Assembly: GCA_949126835.1 (NCBI GenBank)
Contig: OX421500.1
Coordinates: forward strand, 30,173,991 to 30,237,990
Direction of reading: 5' to 3'
From: Anisus vortex
Lineage: Eukaryota; Mollusca; Gastropoda; Planorbidae
DNA length: 64,000 nt
In this document: positions 47,050 to 59,827 of the stretch, one piece after another
Numbering within the stretch: the stretch's first letter is position 1
Layout: each line of letters opens with the position of its first letter
Notes under the pieces: model-generated
The model's input: only the letters and a program-made list of their open reading frames with translations
What the model was told of the DNA's origin: nothing
Databases searched by the model: none
Position numbers and translations under genes: made by a program

Positions 47050-48560
47050 TAGAACCATTCACAGTTCTGTTAAAATACGTCAACACTACATGAATGTCAG
47101 GATCATTACAAATGGAATGGAAAACTTCAAATATTATACTCGTAAACCCTTACTCAAGAAAGATAAACCACCAAGTTGATCCAAAAAGCTAAATACCAAA
47201 ATACCAAACACCAACAATAGGCAAACTAGCTGAAAAAAATGCTTGATTGTACTGGTGGTTAGAAGTTAGAATACACAATATCATTGCACAACACACACGC
47301 AGGGTTTGGGAAAGCCAGTTGGACAGAAGATCACATCTACATGTTTATGCAAGATACAATAGAAGGTTTCCAAAAATAATAAATATACAACAGTTGTCTT
47401 TATCGACCTCTAACAAGTGTACCTCAAAGTATGGTGAACAGGACGGTTAATGAAGAATGAGGAAGATGGGAATGCATGGAAAAATGTATAAGTGGATGAA
47501 GGCTTTCTTCCCGAGACTTGGTCACAATATATAAAACAAATGATAATTAACTCAGGGGTCATAACTCATAATTCACCAAAATTTGACGATGCCCGTTCTC
47601 TTAGTCTTTTTTTTCAATAACGTTAGAGAATTGCGTGAATGAGCTTGATAATTTAGCAGAGATTTTAATATCAGTTTGTTTTGCTGCGCATGACAAACAC
47701 AACTTTTCAGCTTTAAAATTAGAGCAAGCAGTCTTTCTCAGTAAAGTCTTTGGTATTTTTAATTGGTAACATTATACGCTCCGACATTTGTTTGCTGGTC
47801 TGTTACAAAACTACTTATTCAAAATACATTCATTTACCGTTAACTGTTAAAACGGTGTTCATTTAAGTAGATTAAGAAAAAAAGTAAGCCTTTCCTATAG
47901 CGTTCAAACAAAAGGAGACTAACCAACAAACAAAAAAATGGGTCGGTTATTAGGTAATAGTAACTACTTGTTTTATTTTTGAAAAGGGCGGATAATCTTT
48001 CTGTGCAAGCTTCCCTTTGTAACCATATGAGATTTATTCATAATTAATTGTGTGTGTGTATGTATTGGTTATTTATTCTTGTGTTGATTATTCCGTTGGA
48101 TATTTGAATGTCTAGTTTACGTAGTTCTAAACATATGTAGCCAAGTCTTAATTGATAAAGTTGTCATTTGAATTCTAGCGAAACATTTGCATAATGAGTG
48201 TTTGTTTTTAGTAATGTATTTTAAATGATTCTATAATTTATACGATTTTAACCGGTAGCTGTGAAATCCATTAGCCATTAACTTCCTATTCAGACACTCC
48301 CACGAGACGTCCATCAACAAAACTCACTCTGTCCAGCCAGTCACATAAACAATTTCACAGAGCTGTCCGTTCAACACAGTAAGTAATACAGTCCATTGTG
48401 TGTCATTAAGTCTCAGTCAGTTTATAATTATCCCTAACACACTCATAGTTACACAGCCACTACTACTGTCACTGCAGCTTTTTTGAATCCAAAAGTTTAA
48501 CATTCTTTTCTTGATAGCTGAGTAAATATATATTAAAATTTGCCCGTTTTTCCTAAAACT
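47050..48560 (+). repeat. Duplicate of the 15.5-17.4 kb segment
   Basis: Runs parallel to 15510-17410 in the same order: LINE reverse transcriptase remnant, AACACAACTTTTCAG block, GAAAAGGGCGGATAATCTTT block, CACTCTGTCCAGCCAGTCAC block, and CCAAAAGTTTAACATTCTTT end. It lacks the LINE insertions at 16020-16245 and 16917-17178 and the 53-bp doubling, so it shows the older arrangement. Confidence 0.8.
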
Positions 48561-49217
48561 AAACTAAATTTCAGGGGTGGAAGGGGTTTAAGTTTTAAAA
48601 TCATAATAAGATAGCATGATCTGACATGTTTCATCATATCGCATAGTTTCATACTACATTACTCACACCTATAGATAAGTATCGGATGTAAAGTTCTATA
48701 AAATATATCAATTTAGCTATTTATATAGAAGTTATCTATTATCTTGCAGTATTTTCTGTGATATAAATTGGACGCGTTTGTTAAGATAATTATACCCAGG
48801 TATTTAAAATAGGAAAAAATGTATATTATGTTACCATTTAGTTTTAATTTGTGTTTTCTTAACCTCTCTACCATAGAACTTTAATTTTGTCTTATCGTCA
48901 TTTATATTATATAGAAAAGTATGTAATTTTTTTAAAAGAATTAGCTAAAAGTGTAATGTCATCTGCATAAACCATCTTCGTATATCTATAGTGTTATCAT
49001 TTGCAAATGCTACAAAACTGCAAATAGAGCACTGAATTTAGGAACCACAAAATGATACCCCACATTGAAATTTTTAAAAAAATATAAAAAAAATGTGAAC
49101 ATGTTTCGTTACAACATAGATTCCCTTCTTTTTTTTATCTTACTATAAATTGTATATGATTAGGATAGATTTTTTTCCTGTTTTTTTATAGTTTATATTA
49201 TATTTTATTTCCCACAG

Positions 49218-49454
49218 CCATGACTCGGCCGCCCTACTCACCATCAACGCCCACTCCTTGTGTCAACACCACCAATGCTGACATCATCTTACTGATCGTC
49301 GCCTCCACGAGCATTGGGCCGAACAAATGGATCAACCAGACCCTGTTTGCCGCCAACACAACGGGCTAATTCTCTGTTGAGCGATGATTTTCTATAGGGA
49401 CGCTGTGAAGTATTTGATCTAAAAGATCACATGACCAGTACTTCTTTGATACAA
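49218..49454 (+). pseudogene. Locus D: broken vWA exon copied from gene B
   Basis: Plus-strand match to gene B exon 34644-34903, still with an acceptor (CCCACAG) and donor (CAAGTATGT). It is 237 nt, against 260 in gene B. A deletion of about 23 bases creates TAA at 49367, and the MIDAS Asp is now Val (LIVASTS). Similarity extends into the downstream intron to about 49490, where a TIR-bearing element begins. No other exon of a gene lies nearby. Confidence 0.85.
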
Positions 49455-49494
49455 GTATGTCAGGTTTTCAATGAATTAGATACGTTTAACCCAT

Positions 49495-49875
49495 TTACAG
49501 CTCGCGTCCTTTTTTAAGGACACTTCGTAAAATGCGATTTAAGAAATTTAAGTTAATTGTTTGCAATTTTTTCATTGAATGTAAAGCATATATACTGTTC
49601 TAACGAATTATTATGTTCATTTGTCTACTTTTAGTTTTTCTGGGCTCAAAACAAATTTAAGTCATCAGTTTGACAAAAATTGAGGAAAAAAAGGCAAGTC
49701 TGAAAAAGTAAAATTTTTTGTATTAAAATGATAAAAATTGACTTAAGCTTTAACATAACTTTGTTAATTAATGTTCTTAGAAGGCGTAAACATAGATCGT
49801 TAGTTTAAAACACTCATAATAATTACACAGAGGTGTTAAAACCATCTGTCTATTTTTAAGGACGCCAGCAACAAA
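49495..49875. mobile_element. MITE-like element with inverted ends
   Basis: Left end CAGCTCGCGTCCTTTTTTAA and right end reverse complement GCTGGCGTCCTTAAAAATAG form imperfect terminal inverted repeats. The left side reads TTAACCC, as in piggyBac-type insertions, but no matching TTAA is clear at the right. A related end lies at 53370-53410. Confidence 0.45.
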
Positions 49876-50465
49876 TGCTACCGTGACATGAAATTAGTAT
49901 TTTAATGTTTTCTTTGCTAAAACATAGAAAAACGTTCTTCTTTATATTTTGTTTTGAATATATTATGGAGTCTTTAACATTTGAAGATAGTTGAGTATGA
50001 CTTATATATTGTTTGTCCATATTAACTAGTTTTAAAACCACATTGCATATTTATATACATAAATATACATTATTAGACTGCTTCTAGTATATATTTCTAT
50101 TTTATTCTCAACATATGTCACAAAATTTACTCAATTCAACATGCTATTACTTAAATAGAAGAAGAATATTTTATTATGCACACAACATATTGATTCAGCC
50201 GCCATGTAAGGTAATGAAGAGGATGTAACTAAAGACATTCTAGTGAGTTTCTAGATTCTAGGTCTCTTAATTATCTAAAATCAAATACAAATAATTTTGA
50301 ATTTGAGATGAGACTATTCAACTTTACAGATTGTTTGAGCTAATTTGTGTTGACTAAATCCCAGAATACATCATACAGCCGACAAAGACAGATTTCCCAT
50401 TTTCTGAAGCTGACTACTCTTTTTCTATTGCAATAGGATCGACGCAAACCTTTCTTGCTATTTTT
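49876..50465. other. No gene seen
   Basis: AT-rich; nothing recognised. Confidence 0.5.
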
Positions 50466-50469
50466 TGTC

Positions 50470-50755
50470 TTTTTCTGGCTCCGATACATTGCCCATAAGC
50501 ATAACCCGATGCCTATGAGAGTTTCCGTCACACAGAAGACCAATATCATGCCCAAAATAACAATTTGTTACCCACAAAATCTGTCCGATGCCCTGAAGAC
50601 CAATTCTCAGCCCAAAACACAAATATGATGCCCTAAAGACGAATGCGCTGTCCATAAAACCTATCCGTTACACATAAGACCAATCCAGTGCCCATAGACC
50701 TATCTGATGCCCAAAAGAGCAATATAAAGCCCAAAAGACACATCTTCTGCCCAAT
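50470..50755. repeat. 20-bp minisatellite, left block
   Basis: About 14 diverged units of GATGCCCAAAAGACCAATC type. The array resumes at 51390 after 630 unrelated bases. Confidence 0.8.
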
Positions 50756-51389
50756 TGATTAATTGGCTCCTGTCACGTGCGAAATCAGCTACTGACGTAT
50801 AATATTATATTTAGGAATGTAATATTTATACATTCTTTTGATTCACATCCCTCTTGGATCCTACAAGGTTGTATAAGAATTAGTATTGGTGTTATTGTAG
50901 TAGATTTGATATTTATTTGGCTTGTAGGATGTTTTTTAAGTGTATGAAGTGAATTATGTAAACTGTACATTAATATAGAGGAAATCCACAATCCTGTTTG
51001 AATGATTAAACACAATTTTATTCCAACAAGTTGAAATTATGAATATAACAGCAACACAGAATACAGGTACCAATATTATAGGATAAAACTTAATCAGTTG
51101 AGATTCTTCTATATCGTACTAAGCCGAGATAACGTATCTTTTAAGAAAGTGGTCAAGAACAGTCCTCACACAATAGCGCCCAAGCTAGAACTGACTAACG
51201 ATCTCCAAACCCTCGTGCGCAACCTATGACGCATTTTAATGTTATGACGTAGTGTCTAGACATATACATGTTTTATTCCTAACACGGAAACATTTCGGGT
51301 TTAAGATTTTTTCTTTGAACTTTAATTAATAATAGAACCAATATAATTATGGAAATAAAACTACTTTCGTAACACTCCTTAAACAATGA

Positions 51390-51580
51390 ATCTGCTGCTC
51401 AGAAAACTAATTTGGCGCCCATAAGACCAAATTGTTGCCCAGAAAACAAATCATTTGCCTTGAAGACCTATCCGATGCCATGAAGACCTAGCCGATGCCC
51501 AGAATACAAATACGCTGCCCAGAATACCAATCCGCTGCCCAAAAGACCTATCCGATGCCCAGAATACCAATACGGAATAA
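51390..51580. repeat. 20-bp minisatellite, right block
   Basis: About nine units such as GATGCCCAGAATACCAATAC. Same family as 50470-50755. Confidence 0.8.
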
Positions 51581-51822
51581 GATATTTACAATGCAGTATA
51601 ATGAAAAAAATACGAGGAGACGTCATCATAGAACTTAGAACCTATATAATCATTGGACCTATATATTAATGTATTAAAGGAAAAAATATCAGATTTCATT
51701 ATAAGCAATGAGTGCTATCAACTTCTGTTGGCTAACCTGCCTATATATACATATGTATCTTTATCTAGGTCATCACGTCAAGTATCACAATATCTTCAGC
51801 AAATTATGCGAAAAATACATTG

Positions 51823-52770
51823 TTACGAAACGCCGTTTTATAATTATTAATAATTGCGAAGATATTTTAAAATATCTGTTGTTAATTATAGATGACACTA
51901 ATGTGCCGTAGAGAATTATTAGTTGTTCAATAAATACCTCCCTTAGTTCAAAATAAATACTGAAAGATCCCTTTAAAAATGGCGTCTCATAGCGTCTATT
52001 TTATTAACGATTTCGGATATTAATTTCATCGATTACTAAAGTATTTCCTATCAAAGTTCAATTGAATCATGCAGAATTATTGTCTCTTGGAGAGGTTACA
52101 AATCTGATAGATCCGATTAAATGCCCAAACGGACGGTCTATAAAAAGGCAACGTAACTTTTTGCCATTGTACATTTACTAAGGAAGCTATGCTATTATTC
52201 TCTATTACCTGAATATTTCAATGCTTTATTTGTTCGGATTATTGTGTTCTATAATATCATTCTAATGGATAATATCTTTACAAATACCATGTATATATTC
52301 ATACTTATTTTATGTGCTTAGCTGATACGTTTGCATAATGTATCTTCTTTTTACCTTGGAATATTAACTTGTCAGCCCAACAATCACATCCAAATTGGAC
52401 ACCCCTTTGTAATATACCCAATTAAATTAGTTGTTTGACTTTTGACGAAGGATTACGTTACTTATTCTCGTTCAATTGTTTGTTGTGTAGTTTACAACTG
52501 TTTATACATCAACTAAAAGAATAATTTACTCCAATTAACAATTAACTACGAGCGTATATATAAATTGACACTGTAATGAATGGTGAACTCATTGCGCTCA
52601 GGAAGAATAAACCAGAATGTACCCTTTCGACACGTTTACAAAATAATTAAAATGAGTAAATACTAAAATCATACAATACTATACATTTGCTGTGCTGAAT
52701 AATAATCATTGAACTGTTTAATAACACTTATGAATAACAATATCAAATATCTTTCATAATGGGGGCTCAA
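51823..52770 (+). mobile_element. Decayed LTR related to element 1 (solo or remnant)
   Basis: Begins TGTTACGAAACG exactly as the element 1 LTR and ends with AATGGGGGCTCAAGCC, matching the decayed primer-site motif near the end of that LTR (AATGGGGGCTCTAGCC). The interior has diverged beyond easy alignment, with a TATA-like CTATAAAAAGG at 52139. Ten bases (AAAAATACAT) precede the start and recur after the GGGGGCTCAAGCC block, but the exact right end is unclear. Confidence 0.5.
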
Positions 52771-53069
52771 GCCAAAAATACATCATACCTATATTAAATC
52801 AGGTACCTGCAAGTCATGGGAAAGAACTATAATATTAAAGTAACTAGTTGTCATAAATATATAATAATATTGACCAGTATACTAACATCAAACTAAATTT
52901 CGGCATGTACAAAGGTGTAGATGACCACCAGTATATCGTCGATGCAATACCATATAACTGGCAATTATGTAAGGATTATTATCACATCATTAATGGTCAG
53001 GTGGTAATGTAATAACATATAATATTATATAAAGCATACTTTTTTAAAACTAAATATGATTTATATAAT

Positions 53070-53232
53070 CTTGTATTATAAATTACATAAGCTCCTTCTG
53101 TAAGAAGATTATATCATCCTAGGCTTATATGTGGTCTGAGTCTATTCTTTCATTTTTATTAGTGTTTTAAATTATGTTATTGGTTTTCCTGGTTTGTTCA
53201 GCTAACCCATTCAGTGCCCGGGTGCCACTGGA
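53070..53232 (-). mobile_element. CR1-like LINE 3' fragment
   Basis: Diverged copy of 10020-10190: GCTCCTTCTGTAAGAAGATTAT, split here by variation, then TGGTTTTCCTGGTTTGTTCA. Heavily truncated and old. Confidence 0.75.
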
Positions 53233-53384
53233 ATGTCAATGTTTTATTACGCTATTTTCTTATCTTATTGTTTTGAAAAGCTATAAATTAATCATTCAAA
53301 CTTAAATTGTTAAAAAAAATGTATTTTTCCTTGAGATAAAAGGGATTGTTTCTCGCGCAACCATGCAATGTCATGGTATCATTT

Positions 53385-53740
53385 GTTGCTGGCGTCCTTT
53401 TTTAAAGACATTTTTTTTAATCTAAATATTTCTTTAAAAAAAATAATAAATGTCAAAAACAATCTTCCATTCGTTTATCACACTATGACTTTCTATAACA
53501 TATGTAAGAATCAAGAAAAAATAAGACCTCAGTAAGATTTTCGTTAATGAGGTGTGACATTCTAAATAGGTCATGAACAAAAGAGATAGTAACTTCCGGT
53601 GCATTTCCGTAAATAAAAAGACTTTGCTTTTGCTGGTGTTTGACAATCGATTTCAACCTCGACGGCCAGTTCTGGTCTTTTAGAAATATACAAATTTTAC
53701 AAAATTAGTTATATGAATTCCATTTTTAACATCAAAAGTG
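53385..53740 (-). repeat. Inverted copy of the dispersed repeat at 31830-32230
   Basis: The reverse complement matches 32020-32210 with moderate divergence. It extends beyond the shared part to a GCTGGCGTCCTTTTTT end like that of the element at 49495-49875, which hints that both are parts of one DNA transposon family. Confidence 0.55.
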
Positions 53741-53759
53741 AGTTTGCGATAATTAATAC

Positions 53760-53836
53760 TCAAACTGTTAGTCGCATATTATGTTAAATTTAGATTAAAA
53801 AAACTGTTAGTCGCATATTATGTTAAATTTAGATTT
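53760..53836. repeat. Tandem duplication of about 37 bp
   Basis: AACTGTTAGTCGCATATTAT and the following 16 bases occur twice in a row. Confidence 0.85.
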
Positions 53837-54521
53837 GTATATAAAATAAATAAGTCAGAGTCGCATATTTTTGTTTATTAAAAAAACACAGAGTTCATTA
53901 AAATATAAAACGAAAATTATTTGGTATCAAGCAATAACTTTGAGATTATAAATAGTTGATTCTTCACGTCTAAAAATCACATCCCATTTGTTTCTTTTGG
54001 CAACATCTTTTGGAAATGAAGTAAAATTTAATCATTTACTTCTTTTCGTACAACCAGTAACGCAGCACACAGACATGTTTTGAAGCAAATAAACAAAAGG
54101 GGATAGGAAATATTTTATACTTTCAACCGTTATGCATGCATAAGATTTAAGACTTGTTAATTATGACTAGTAAAGTTGAATGTTATTTTTGTACATACGT
54201 CTTTAAATATTTCATCGAATTGCTATAGTAAGATCAAAAACAAGCGTCCGTTTTTTGTTGTTGTTTTTTGCATCGTCTTCTCCTCCTTTTTTAAAAAAGG
54301 GCACATCTCTTGTAACAAATGTGTTTTTTTATGTTTTTTTTAACTTGATGAGTGGTACATTTTGTTGTTCCTAAATTATGTGCTTTATTTCCAGTTTTGC
54401 ACCATATGTAAACGATAAAACCATAGAGATACTAAAATTGTTTACATTACTTATTCAGATGACACAACACTTTTAGCTAATGCCTCAAAATAATTACAGT
54501 ATAACTTAAAATGTCTACAGG

Positions 54522-55886
54522 TTTGGCGTTTTGGAAAAGATTAACGTCACACACAACTAAGAAAGGTCTTAGATTGTAATCCGCTCTTATAAGATACTAT
54601 AATCATATCATCTGTACGTACAAGCCACTGACACTAAGTGCCACTATTAAATGTCTGATTGGAGTAAGATTGTGTCTTTCCTTTCTCTCTCCTACAATTA
54701 ACACTTAATGCATCCAACATTGCATCAAATTTTATTTACACATATGTTCTGCATACTTATGTATATTACTTATTGTTATTTGACTAGTTATTGATGTTAG
54801 TTTCCATTCATGTATATTCTAACCGCTGTAAAACGTGTGTGCTTATCGCGCCTCCCCGTACCACGGAAGATCGGAAAACAGAGTCAAGGTCATATGTGGC
54901 GCAATCATCACTGAGCCCACCTCCTTGGCCTTCACCCCCCCCCGTATCTCCTTACGTCTTCAACCAACGAGATATAACATGTACTTGAAAATAGACATCT
55001 GAGAGGTCCAGGTGGTCAGAGTTAACCGCTGTAAGCCGTATAACGTAATAAGCCGACCGTGCAGAAAGCAAATTCTGACCACGTGAAATGGCTTTAGATG
55101 TCGTCCACCACCGACACCCCCTATGGTCAGAGGCGTGAGATAACCCCGCCCTCTCTCGTGCTTTCCCTACTCCTGTCAATCAGACTAAGAAAACATGTAC
55201 ATTCCCCCTACCACTCCCATTTCGCATCACGTGACTATTCATGCTTTTAGTTATAGATTTAACTTTTACTTTCAGTTTACGAACAGTCTAGACTAGGAGG
55301 TCGGTCGGAAGTGCGTGCCTTCGGGCCGCATGGCCCCTTTTGGCGCCCCGACTAAGTTCATTTTGTATCCTTGCTGTTTGTATTATTGGACTATGTACCT
55401 AGAATATTATGTACGATATATGAAACGTTATACTCAGTACCAATGTGATTAAACTTCCCAATAATTTTTTTCGCTCGTGTTCTCTAGTGACTATAATCGA
55501 TGCTGTGAAGTCTATATGTGTTTAGTATAGCCAAACCGCTGCATAATTACCTCAGACGAGCTATGGAATTCTACATCCATAAATATAAATTTGATCATCA
55601 ATACGTTAATCTCTAGCAAAGTACTCTGGCTCATCCCTTAAGACAACACGCAGCCAACAATGATAGAAAGAGAATAATTCATCTCTTATCTATTTATGCA
55701 GAGCACTCTTATAAGAAGGAAATTATACACATACGAGCCTGCCTGCCACACAGCGTGACATAATTCAGTCACTTTTACTTAATCATACAGAAGGCACGAC
55801 ACACAGGAGGCTCAGGTGCAGATCTAACCCCAACTTATAAAGTTTACGTGGTGATTAAGTGGTCTAATCACCCCCGCCACGTGACA
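54522..55886 (+). mobile_element. Solo LTR, copy 1
   Basis: 1365 bases, homologous along its length to 58450-59827. Starts TTTGGCG (mutated TG) and ends CACGTGACA. The five bases ACAGG lie on both sides (54517-54521 and 55887-55891), a perfect target duplication. No internal retrotransposon sequence is present, so it arose by LTR-LTR recombination. It is not related to the LTRs of elements 1 and 2. Confidence 0.88.
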
Positions 55887-57740
55887 ACAGGAATGGCCCA
55901 GTTAACTAAACATTGTCGAGCAATCAAGCCAGGGGCAATACTGAGATAAGGTACAACGAAACTTTATCCTTTTGACCGTTTTATTTTTTTTTAAATCTTC
56001 AAACGTAGAAATCGTCAATTGGAGTATCACAAACTAATTAATATTATGCTAATTAGTACAAAGGATCGTTACAGGAGGGGGACCTAAAATAGACAGACAT
56101 GCACTACATATGACTTTAGAAAGGATTAAGTGTCCGGGGATTAAGTAGCTATGGATTAAGTTACTTCTAGATTAATTGTCTGTTGAATGATGTACTCGAT
56201 GTTTTTTTGAAGTACACAACGATCCATAAAGTCTCCTATGATGTAATTGGATTATGTTTTTGTCTCGAAGCACCCTTAACACAATGGCAGCGATAACATG
56301 TGGTCTCTATCTAATAAAAGAAACGAGTACAGAGCGCTGGGTTGGCACTGCAAGGCCCATCCTAATTTCTACTTCAACGACCCAAGGGCTCATCCTACCT
56401 ATCACTATCATGGCCCATACTACCTAGCTCTCACTGTGCCTTTCCTACCTCTCACAAATAGTAATCTCCGGGCCCAAACTACATAATATATTATTTCATA
56501 CCTATTCATTCCATCCCTATGTCTAAAGCTAAATCTAGAAATAACTCTAAAACACTTCTTTTATTTCATGTATTTATTGAACGATTGTTTAGAACATTTT
56601 CTTCCTGTTCGTCCAGCAGTCTGCAACATTGCACACTTTACATTTCTGTAGAATGAAATAAGCAAGCTCTTTTAATAAATATTGTATTACAAGTAATTAA
56701 TAGGAGATTTTGGAAACTACATTTAATGATGTCTCATTAGCTAATAAACATTAAAAAATAAGTCATTAAGTTTTTATTTTCTTTAAATAATTAATACTTT
56801 AATAAATAAAACACATTTAACTAATAAAACATCACATACTAAAACATAAAATATTATGACATTTTATAAAGACATTAAATATTGATAATTCAATCTTCAT
56901 AGTTTAAACAATTGGTGGGACATTTTCATTCAAAGTCGCAAAGGAAAAATCAACTTCGCTCTCTGTCCACCAAGGCCTTGTTAACTCATAACCTAAGTAA
57001 TAAATTGCTACGCTGATCGATCATTGTCCTAATAAAGGTAATTCTAAACAGTAAAGATCAATCAATGAACCTAATATTTGCAATAGTCTTTTGTGTATTA
57101 TATATGCATCTCTTTTCAAATTGTTTATGTTCAAAATTGAACAACAGAATGTCGCTATGAAAATCTAAGACCTATTTCGATTGTGAGTTTCAATTAAAAA
57201 TTCCACCCGAGAATTAAAGAACAACTGATAAGCGTGAAGAGAATCAGTTCGGAATGAACATTAAGAAAATCAAAAGATAACTAGGTTCACGATATACCTC
57301 GCTTTGTAGAATTTGAAGGAAACTTATCGGAAATTAGGGTTTTGTCACGGTACAGCGCTATAAGCCTAACTGCCCAGAAAAAAAATCACCAAATGTGAAT
57401 AAATCTAAAAACTACGCTTAAACTAGGGAGACGCCCACGACGCAATAATCTCCTGTGCGACTGAAATATATTTATAAGATAAGAAAAAAAAAACGCTAAA
57501 TTCATTAATAAAATCTTTAAAAAAAAATTCCAAAATCACATTTAAAATCTTTTGAAATAAAAAATCCCCATAATTATACGTTTATTAATAGATTATAATT
57601 GTTCAGAGCATACTGCGTCTGAAACAAAATAAAAGTGATAGCATTGATGTAGAGCTGTAAGAACATTGTCTAACAGTAGACATTACGGCGATGATCCTTG
57701 TTACAATATAACCAACTAGACTTAACTCCGTTTTCTTTAA

Positions 57741-57742
<2 letters not shown>

Positions 57743-57784
<42 letters not shown>
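57743..57784. repeat. (TA)n microsatellite
   Basis: About 20 TA units in the intron of locus E. Confidence 0.95.
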
Positions 57785-57786
<2 letters not shown>

Positions 57787-58449
57787 TATAAGAACATTGT
57801 TACTTAACTTTTTTCAGAACAATATCAGATCTAAGAATTTCTGAGCATCGCTAGCCCAAAACAAAAATTATGTGTATTAAAATAAGTGCTTGTGAACTAT
57901 TTGATAACCTTATAAGATTTCATATTAATTATGGAATGTTTTTACTTTGGATTAGGATATATTAGTCTTATACTTATGGAGTTATGATACAACTTTTGCA
58001 CTATCGCGATGCGCCACAGTTCGCCGCCAATAGTTGTAAGTAAATATCACACTTACAAACCTTATAGGTTTAGAAATAAGATGTTCATCGTGTTACGAAG
58101 ATTAATCATGTAATAAATGCAATTAGTCTAGATTTTTAAATAAATTTTATAGTGTAGACAGGAAATTGATCCTAGTTTTTAGTAGATTAGACTGAGGGAC
58201 CGTTAGGATTAGTTATGACCATCTTCCCCTTGTTATTTTTATAGTAAGTTATTATTAATTATCCATTACACTACGACACTATATTCATTATTGTATCTAT
58301 TTCCTATTTCTTTATATGTCTTGACGATTGTAACTTTCATTGATTGGTTTTGATGAGTTTTCATTTATTAGCCCCAATATAAATCATCTCTAGCTGGATT
58401 TTTGAGTACTTTTTTCTGTTGTAACAGTTATTTATTTTGAATAAGGTAT

Positions 58450-59827
58450 TGTGGCGTTTTGGGAGAAGATTAACGTCACACGCAACTAATAAGGTCTTAG
58501 ATGTAATCAGCTCTTATAAGATACTATAATCATATCATCTGTACGTACAAACCACTGACATTAATTGCCACAATCTTGCATGTCTGATTGGAGTAAGAAT
58601 GTGTCTTTCCTTTCTATCTCCTATATTTAACATTAAAGTATTTTGCTTGCATTGAATTTTATTTATATATATGTATATGTTCGGCATGCCCATAAGTATA
58701 TTACTTATATTGACTTTAGTTTCCATTCATGTATATTGCCATTGTTACTAAGTCTACATCATGCCCACCATTCTAAATTGTGTAACATGGTTACGTCTCG
58801 CCCCCCCCCCCGTACCACGGACGATCGAGAAACAGGTCAGGGTCATTCCTGAGCCCACCGTCTCTGACATTCGCCCCCCTCCCGTCCCTCCTCACTTATA
58901 ACATGTATATGAAAATATACCTCTAAGGGCTCGTTCCCTGGTCAAAACCCCCTTTGTTGCTTAAACAAAGGCGCCGCCGGAAGATAAGAATTACCTTGGA
59001 TGGCTGACCGCCTCTTCGCCCCTCCCCCCTCACCGCCACTCGCACCCACCATCCCCCACCCCTCTCCCCATGCTTTCCCTACTCCTGTCGATCAGACTAA
59101 GAAAACGTGTAATTTCCCCCTATCCTCCCATTTTATACCACGTGACTATTACTATTAATTAATGCTTTTACTTTTAGTTATAGATTTAACGTGTGGAGTT
59201 TTCGGAACAGTCTAGCTAGGTGGTCGTGAATCGGAGTGGGTCCCGTCTGGGCCCCTCGAGGCCTTTGTGAAGGCTCCGACCCTAAGTCTGTATCTAAATC
59301 CTTATCTTTTCTGTTTATATTGTTGGACAATGTACCTAGGATATTATGTATGCTATATATTCAACGGTATAATCAGTCTTAATGTGAATAAACTTCAGAA
59401 AATAATGTTTTCGCTCGTGTTCTCTAGTGACTATAATCGATGTTGTGAAGTCTATATGTGTTTAGTATAGCCAAACCTCTGCATAATTACCTCAGACGAG
59501 CCATGGAATTCTACATACATAAATATAAATTTGATCATCAATACGTTAATCTCTAACACAGTACTCCGGCTCATCCCTTAAGACAAAACGCAGCCAACAA
59601 GAATAGAAAGAGAATAATTCATCTCTTATCTATTTATACAGACCACTCTTATAAGAAGGAAAGAATACACATACGAGCCTGCCTGCCACACAGCGTGACG
59701 TAATTCAGTCACTCTTACTTAATCATACAGAAGGCACGACACACATCGGGCTCAGGTGCAAATCTAATCCCAACTTATAAAGTTTACGTGGTGATTAAGT
59801 GGTCTAATCACCCCCCGCCACGTGACA
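58450..59827 (+). mobile_element. Solo LTR, copy 2
   Basis: 1378 bases, starts TGTGGCG and ends CACGTGACA (TG...CA). Flanked by the perfect 5-bp duplication GGTAT (58445-58449 and 59828-59832). An AATAAA near 59387 may be its poly(A) signal. It lies in the intron of locus E, antisense to it, and is absent from the matching intron of gene A. Confidence 0.9.

Noticed and set aside
50470..51580. CRISPR-like spaced repeats
   Set aside because: Units are directly tandem and diverged, with no constant repeat and unique spacers; the genome is eukaryotic.
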